A stretch of 64,000 bases of DNA from Apostichopus japonicus (taxonomy: Eukaryota; Echinodermata; Holothuroidea; Aspidochirotida; Stichopodidae). The position numbers and the translations under genes are program-made. The notes beneath the pieces are model-generated. The model was not told the origin of the DNA. It worked only from the letters and a program-made list of their open reading frames with translations, and made no database searches. Where the stretch lies: the NCBI RefSeq assembly GCF_037975245.1, contig NC_092572.1:3259501-3323500 (forward strand), given 5' to 3'. Shown piece after piece: positions 59,972-64,000 of the stretch (its first letter is position 1; the number at the start of each line of letters is the position of its first letter).

Positions 59972-60550
59972 TTTCTAAAACATCTACACAAAACGAGTCA
60001 CAAGAATCGCTTCTGAAACAACTACAGGAGTTGTTGGAGATGCGGGAGATGCTGGTAGGTATTAAAGCTTTAAAAATTAAATTCCAAAAATTTGAATTTG
60101 CCAGTGAATTGTAACCATGGGTTGGTAAAATTTTCGGTAGAATTATCTTTTGAGGATTTTGCCTTATTTCAGTTCAGATAAAGCGTCCTAATTCTGTTAA
60201 ATTAAAGTGGTTTCCATCAATATTTAATACATGAGTGCCCTACCATATCTGCTTGCTTGCTATTGTTTTTAGGAGGAGGCTTGAGTATGATCTTTAAGAG
60301 AGCATCTTACAAAATAACAGTACAATGTAAGCTATGTTGGGCTTTACCTCTACAAACGCAGACTTTTTTTTTAATTATTATGAAAAGTATTGTGTAACAT
60401 ATACTAGAAGCAGTGTTTATAGACTTTGTTGTTAATTATAAATGTCACAATACAATTGCAGGCTTCAATGAATCTTTTGTTTGATGATTCTTTATCTTCA
60501 CCCTTAGAAGAAAAAAATGAAGAATGAACTAGAAGAGCAACACGAGAATT
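59972..60550 (+). CDS. Tail module 7 (exons A7, B7, C7)
   Basis: A7 59972-60054 (Q-type, same peptide as A5). B7 starts 60273: GAG GAG GCT TGA. C7 60508-60550: KKKMKNELEEQHEN. Confidence 0.65.
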
Positions 60551-60555
60551 GTAAG

Positions 60556-62400
60556 ATTTTATGAGTAACTTAGGAGACAGACCCATTGTTGTACTAGTTT
60601 TATCAGCCATTTTACTTGCTATATATGTGGTAATCAGATTTTATGAGTAACTTGGAACATCTAGACCCATTGTTTTACTAGTGTAATCAGCTATGTAACT
60701 TGCTATCTCATACATTGGTGATCAGATTTTATGAGTAACTTAGGGCATATAGACCCATTGTTGTACTAGTGTAATCAGCCATGTTACTTGCTATATATGT
60801 GGTAATCAGATTTTATGAGTAACTTGGAACATCTAGACCCATTGTTGTACTAGTGTAATCAGCTATATTACTTGCTGTCTCATACATTGGCGATCAGATT
60901 TTATGAGTAACTTAGGGCATATAGACCCATTGTTGTACTAGTGTAATCAGCTATGTTTCTTGCTATCTCATACATTGGTAATTATATTTTATGGGTAACT
61001 TAGGGCATATAGACCCATTGTTGTACTAGTGTAAACAGCTATGTTACTTGCTATCTCATACATTGGTGATCAGATTTTATGAGTAACTTAAGACATATAG
61101 ACCCATTGTTGTTCTAGTGTAATCAGCTATGTTACTTGCTATCTCATACATTGGTGATCAGATTTTATGAGTAACTTAAGACATATGGACCCATTGTTGT
61201 ACTAGTGTTATCAGCTATGTTACTTGCTATCTCATTGGTAATCATATTTCGTAATTTAGGACATGTAGACCCATTGTTCACTTAGTGTCATCAGCTTTGT
61301 TACTGTTATCTCATACATTGGTAATCAGATTGTATAAGTAACTATCGCATACATTGGTGATCAGATTTAATGAGTATCTTAGGACATGTAGAATAATTCT
61401 TGTACTAGTGTAATCAGCTATGTTATTTGCTATATAATACATTGGTAATACGATGTTATGAGCAACTTAGCACATATAGCTCCATTATTGTACCAGTCTT
61501 ATCAGCTATGTTACTTGCTATCTCATACATTGGTAATCAGATTTTATGAGTTATTTAAGACATATAGATCAATAGTTTTACTAGTGTAATCAGCTATGTT
61601 ACTTTCTATGCAAGACATTGGTAGATATATGTTATCAGTAACTTAGGACATAAAGACCCATTATTGTACTAGTGTCATCAGCTATGTTACTTGCTATCTC
61701 ATACAATGGTTATCAGATTTTATGAGTAACTTAGGACATATATACCTATTGTTCTACAAGTGTTATCAGCTATGTTACTTGCTATCTCATATATTGGTTA
61801 TCAGATTTTATGAGTAATTTTGAACATATAGACCCATTGTTGTACTAGTATAATCAGCTATGTTACTGCTATCTCATACATCGGTAATCATATTTATGAG
61901 TAACTTAAGACATATAGACCCGTTGTTGTACTAGTGTAATCAGCTATATTACTTGCTATATCATTGGTAATCTTATTTCGTGAGTTATTTAGGACATATA
62001 GACCCATTGTTCTCTTAGTGTCATCTGCTATTTTACTGCTATCTCATTCATTGGTAATCATATTTATGCGTAACTTAGGACATATGATCCATTGTTGTAC
62101 TAGTGTAATCAGCTATGTTACTTGCTATCTCATTGGTAATCATATTTCGTGAGTAACTTAGGACATATAGACCCATTGTTCGCTTAGTGTCATCAGCTGT
62201 GTTACTTGCTATCTCATACATTGGTAAACATATTTTATAAGTAATTTAGGACATATAGACCATTGTTGTACTAGTATAATCATCTATGTAATTTGCTATC
62301 TCATACATAGGTAATCGGTCCATGAGTAACTTAGGAAATATATACCGATTTTTGTACTGGTGTAATCAGCTATGTTACTTGCTTTCTCATACATTGGTAA
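60556..62400 (+). repeat. 88-bp intron minisatellite, block 7 (longest)
   Basis: About 20 units (for example starts at 61068 and 61156, exactly 88 bp apart). The first about 1.2 kb matches block 3; the rest is more diverged. It ends in the same right flank as the single unit after module 0. Confidence 0.9.
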
Positions 62401-62778
62401 TCTTTATTATCAGGCTATTATAAGCAATTAAGAATAGCTATTGTACTATCGTGAGTTGTTATAATGTGTGTTCACATCACTGCTTGTTGAAAGTTCAATC
62501 TAATACTTCCAAGTTAACATTACTGGTATGTCAATGTTTTCAGTGTTTCAAACCTACCAATTTTACTAAAACTTCAATCTGGGTAATCTAGGGGTGGTCT
62601 TCTCCATAAGCATTCTCTATCATACCTATGTCCGTTAAAGTCTTTCAGAATTTCTTACTATTACTGGGATGTCATAGAATCCAACTCCAGCAATTTGTAG
62701 ATATTTCTAGCTGCTCATTTAAGATGAAAAAGCAATATGTTATAGTTGGCTGTACATCAATTTTTTTTCTTTCAACAG

Positions 62779-63957
62779 TGTCTAAAATATCGGAACAAAG
62801 CGAGATACACGTAACGCTTCTGAACCAACTACATGAGATGATGGAGACGCGGGAGATGCTGGTAAGTATTAAAGTTTCAACAAATAAATTTCACAAACTT
62901 GAAGTTGCCAGAGAAATGTGAACATGGGTTGGTGACATTTTGGGTATCATTATCTTTCAGGATTTTGCCGTCTTTCAGTACAAATAAATTGTCCTAATGC
63001 TGTAATATTAAATGGTTTCCATCAATATTTAGAACATGAGCGCCCTACCATATCTGCTTGCTTGTTTTTTTGTTTTTTTTAAGAGGTGGCTTGAGGAGTA
63101 TGAGCATTAAGAGAGCATCTTGCAAAATTCAAATTAAAGGATTGGTTTAGGTGTCTGACATGTCGATCTTGTATGAAAGAGATTAAAAAGACAAACAGAA
63201 CAGTAAAGAAACTACCACGATAGCATGCTCTGTTAAGGAGATATCACACTTTGGAGATTTCAAAATTTCTTTGCAAATGACTGGTGTAGAAAAAGTAACT
63301 GTGAGGGTGTGATGTCACATTCTCACTTCCTTAACATGTGTCAACATATTTCATTAAACAATAATTGCATTTTTTTTGTCAAAAATCTAAAACAAATATA
63401 ACCAAGCATTCTTCAGATGTTAAATCTCTAATACATCCCTTGACACATATGAGATCTCCTTACGTATCTTTTGGTTGTAAGTCATAAAATCTTCCAACGT
63501 ATTTTAATAAAATAACAAAGACTTTTAAGTAATGTGAGAATATGACGTCACAGCTAGTCTGATTTCAGCATTTTATACACAATCAGATAGAACTTAAAAC
63601 TTGAATATCTCCTGAACGGAAAAAATATTTGAATAATTTCTTCACTATTGGTTTTTTTTTTTTAATTGTCTTCTTTCATATAAGATAAACATTTGTGACA
63701 CCTGAACTAGTCCTTTAATAGTACAATGTGAGCTGTGTTGGGCTTCACCTCTACAGACACAGCCTTGTGATGACTTTTTTAAAGTTGATATGAAAAGTAT
63801 TGATTAACACACACTAGAAGCAGTGTTAATGAATTGTGTTGTTAATTATAAATGTCACAATATAATTGATAGCTTCAATGAATCTTTTGTTTGATGATTC
63901 TTTATCTTCACCATTAGAAGACAAAACAGAAGAAGCTAGAAGAGAACCTCGAGAAAA
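62779..63957 (+). CDS. Tail module 8 (exons A8, degenerate B8, C8)
   Basis: A8 62779-62861: SKISEQSEIHVTLLNQL, then HEMMETREML, donor GTAAGT. The B8 position (about 63084) has a weakened acceptor (TTTTAAGAG) and is split by a 577-bp transposon insertion. C8 63918-63957 (40 nt, one codon shorter): KTKQKKLEENLEK, donor GTAAGA. A+C is 123 nt (41 residues), still in frame. More diverged than modules 1-7, like module 0. The phase-1 donor shows that the gene continues past the window. Confidence 0.65.
63138..63714. mobile_element. Non-autonomous DNA transposon (MITE) with TTAA target duplication
   Basis: Flanked by TTAA at 63134-63137 and 63715-63718. Termini are inverted: left AGGATTGGTTTAGGTGTC, right complement AGGACTAGTTCAGGTGTC. 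The 577-bp interior has no coding capacity. Removing it restores the B-exon sequence seen in other modules (CAAATTAA joined to TAGTACAATGTGAGC). The TTAA duplication with AGG-type ends suggests a Kolobok-like family; piggyBac-type is the alternative. Confidence 0.85.
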
Positions 63958-64000
63958 GTAAGACTTTATAAGTACCTTAGGACATATAGAATCTTTGTTC

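Larger units (their letters stand above)
34066..64000 (+). other. Ig/HYR-like receptor gene with expandable coiled-coil tail, 3' incomplete
   Basis: This is the span of one predicted gene whose exons all join in frame: signal peptide, Ig, three HYR-like repeats, transmembrane exon, then an alternating series of A (phase 1 to 0) and C (phase 0 to 1) tail exons. Taking every A and C exon in the window gives 2,473 coding nt (824 codons plus one base) without a stop and without reaching the end. Stopping at the first B exon gives 457 residues. Predicted topology is type I, with a large coiled-coil tail in the cytosol and no catalytic domain or obvious ITAM/ITIM-like tyrosine motif in the parts seen. 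The gene model rests on splice sites and frames only; which tail exons are really used together is inference. Confidence 0.7.

Noticed and set aside
48745-62400. Regularly spaced repeats that could suggest a CRISPR-like array
   Set aside because: The 88-bp units are directly adjacent with no unique spacers and lie in a eukaryotic intron; this is a minisatellite.

Overview
This is a eukaryotic nuclear window, AT-rich and intron-rich, with canonical GT-AG splice sites, many microsatellites and minisatellites, and several classes of animal transposons. The exon style (symmetric phase-1 immunoglobulin exons), the short HYR-like ectodomain repeats, a tRNA-derived SINE and a Harbinger transposon with a MADF-BESS partner gene suggest a marine invertebrate. 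An echinoderm such as a sea cucumber is my best guess, but no ribosomal or mitochondrial marker is present to confirm it.

Layout. 1-5.5 kb: (TA)n tracts, each ending in a tRNA T-arm-like sequence; a two-exon fragment (signal peptide plus Ig-like domain) at 1.34-2.12 kb; a tRNA-derived SINE at about 4 kb. 5.56-12.9 kb: wreckage of Ty3/gypsy-like LTR retrotransposons in both orientations (LTRs, leader, gag, integrase), with a large purine-rich minisatellite inside gag. 12.9-22.35 kb: a decayed Harbinger (PIF/ISL2EU-type) DNA transposon. Its transposase is on the + strand and its MADF-BESS accessory gene on the - strand, and the exons of the two are interlocked. Three stacked non-LTR retrotransposon fragments (13.0-16.8 kb) lie inside its left part, and candidate inverted termini sit near 12.9 and 22.34 kb. 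22.35-34 kb: mostly non-coding, with a 181-bp tandem array, a cluster of small palindromes, two more LINE fragments and a few orphan exon-like pieces.

34.07 kb to the end: one large + strand gene, incomplete at its 3' end, for a predicted type I membrane receptor. It has a signal peptide, one Ig V-like domain, three tandem about 80-residue Cys-rich HYR-like repeats, one transmembrane helix and a cytoplasmic tail. The tail is encoded by a remarkable exon array. A two-exon coiled-coil module (exon A 83 nt, phase 1 to 0; exon C 43 nt, phase 0 to 1) is repeated at least eight times, plus one smaller variant. Every complete module adds exactly 126 nt, or 42 residues, which is six heptads, so any number of modules can be spliced together without changing frame or coiled-coil register. 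Between A and C every module carries a small third exon (B) with an in-frame stop. In the first module this gives a 14-residue alternative C terminus and a 457-residue short form; in later copies it stops after three residues. The array has grown by recent tandem duplication of two-module blocks (3,612-bp period), and the introns between modules contain 88-bp minisatellites. This expandable, frame-locked and register-locked receptor tail is the best candidate for an undescribed system in the window.
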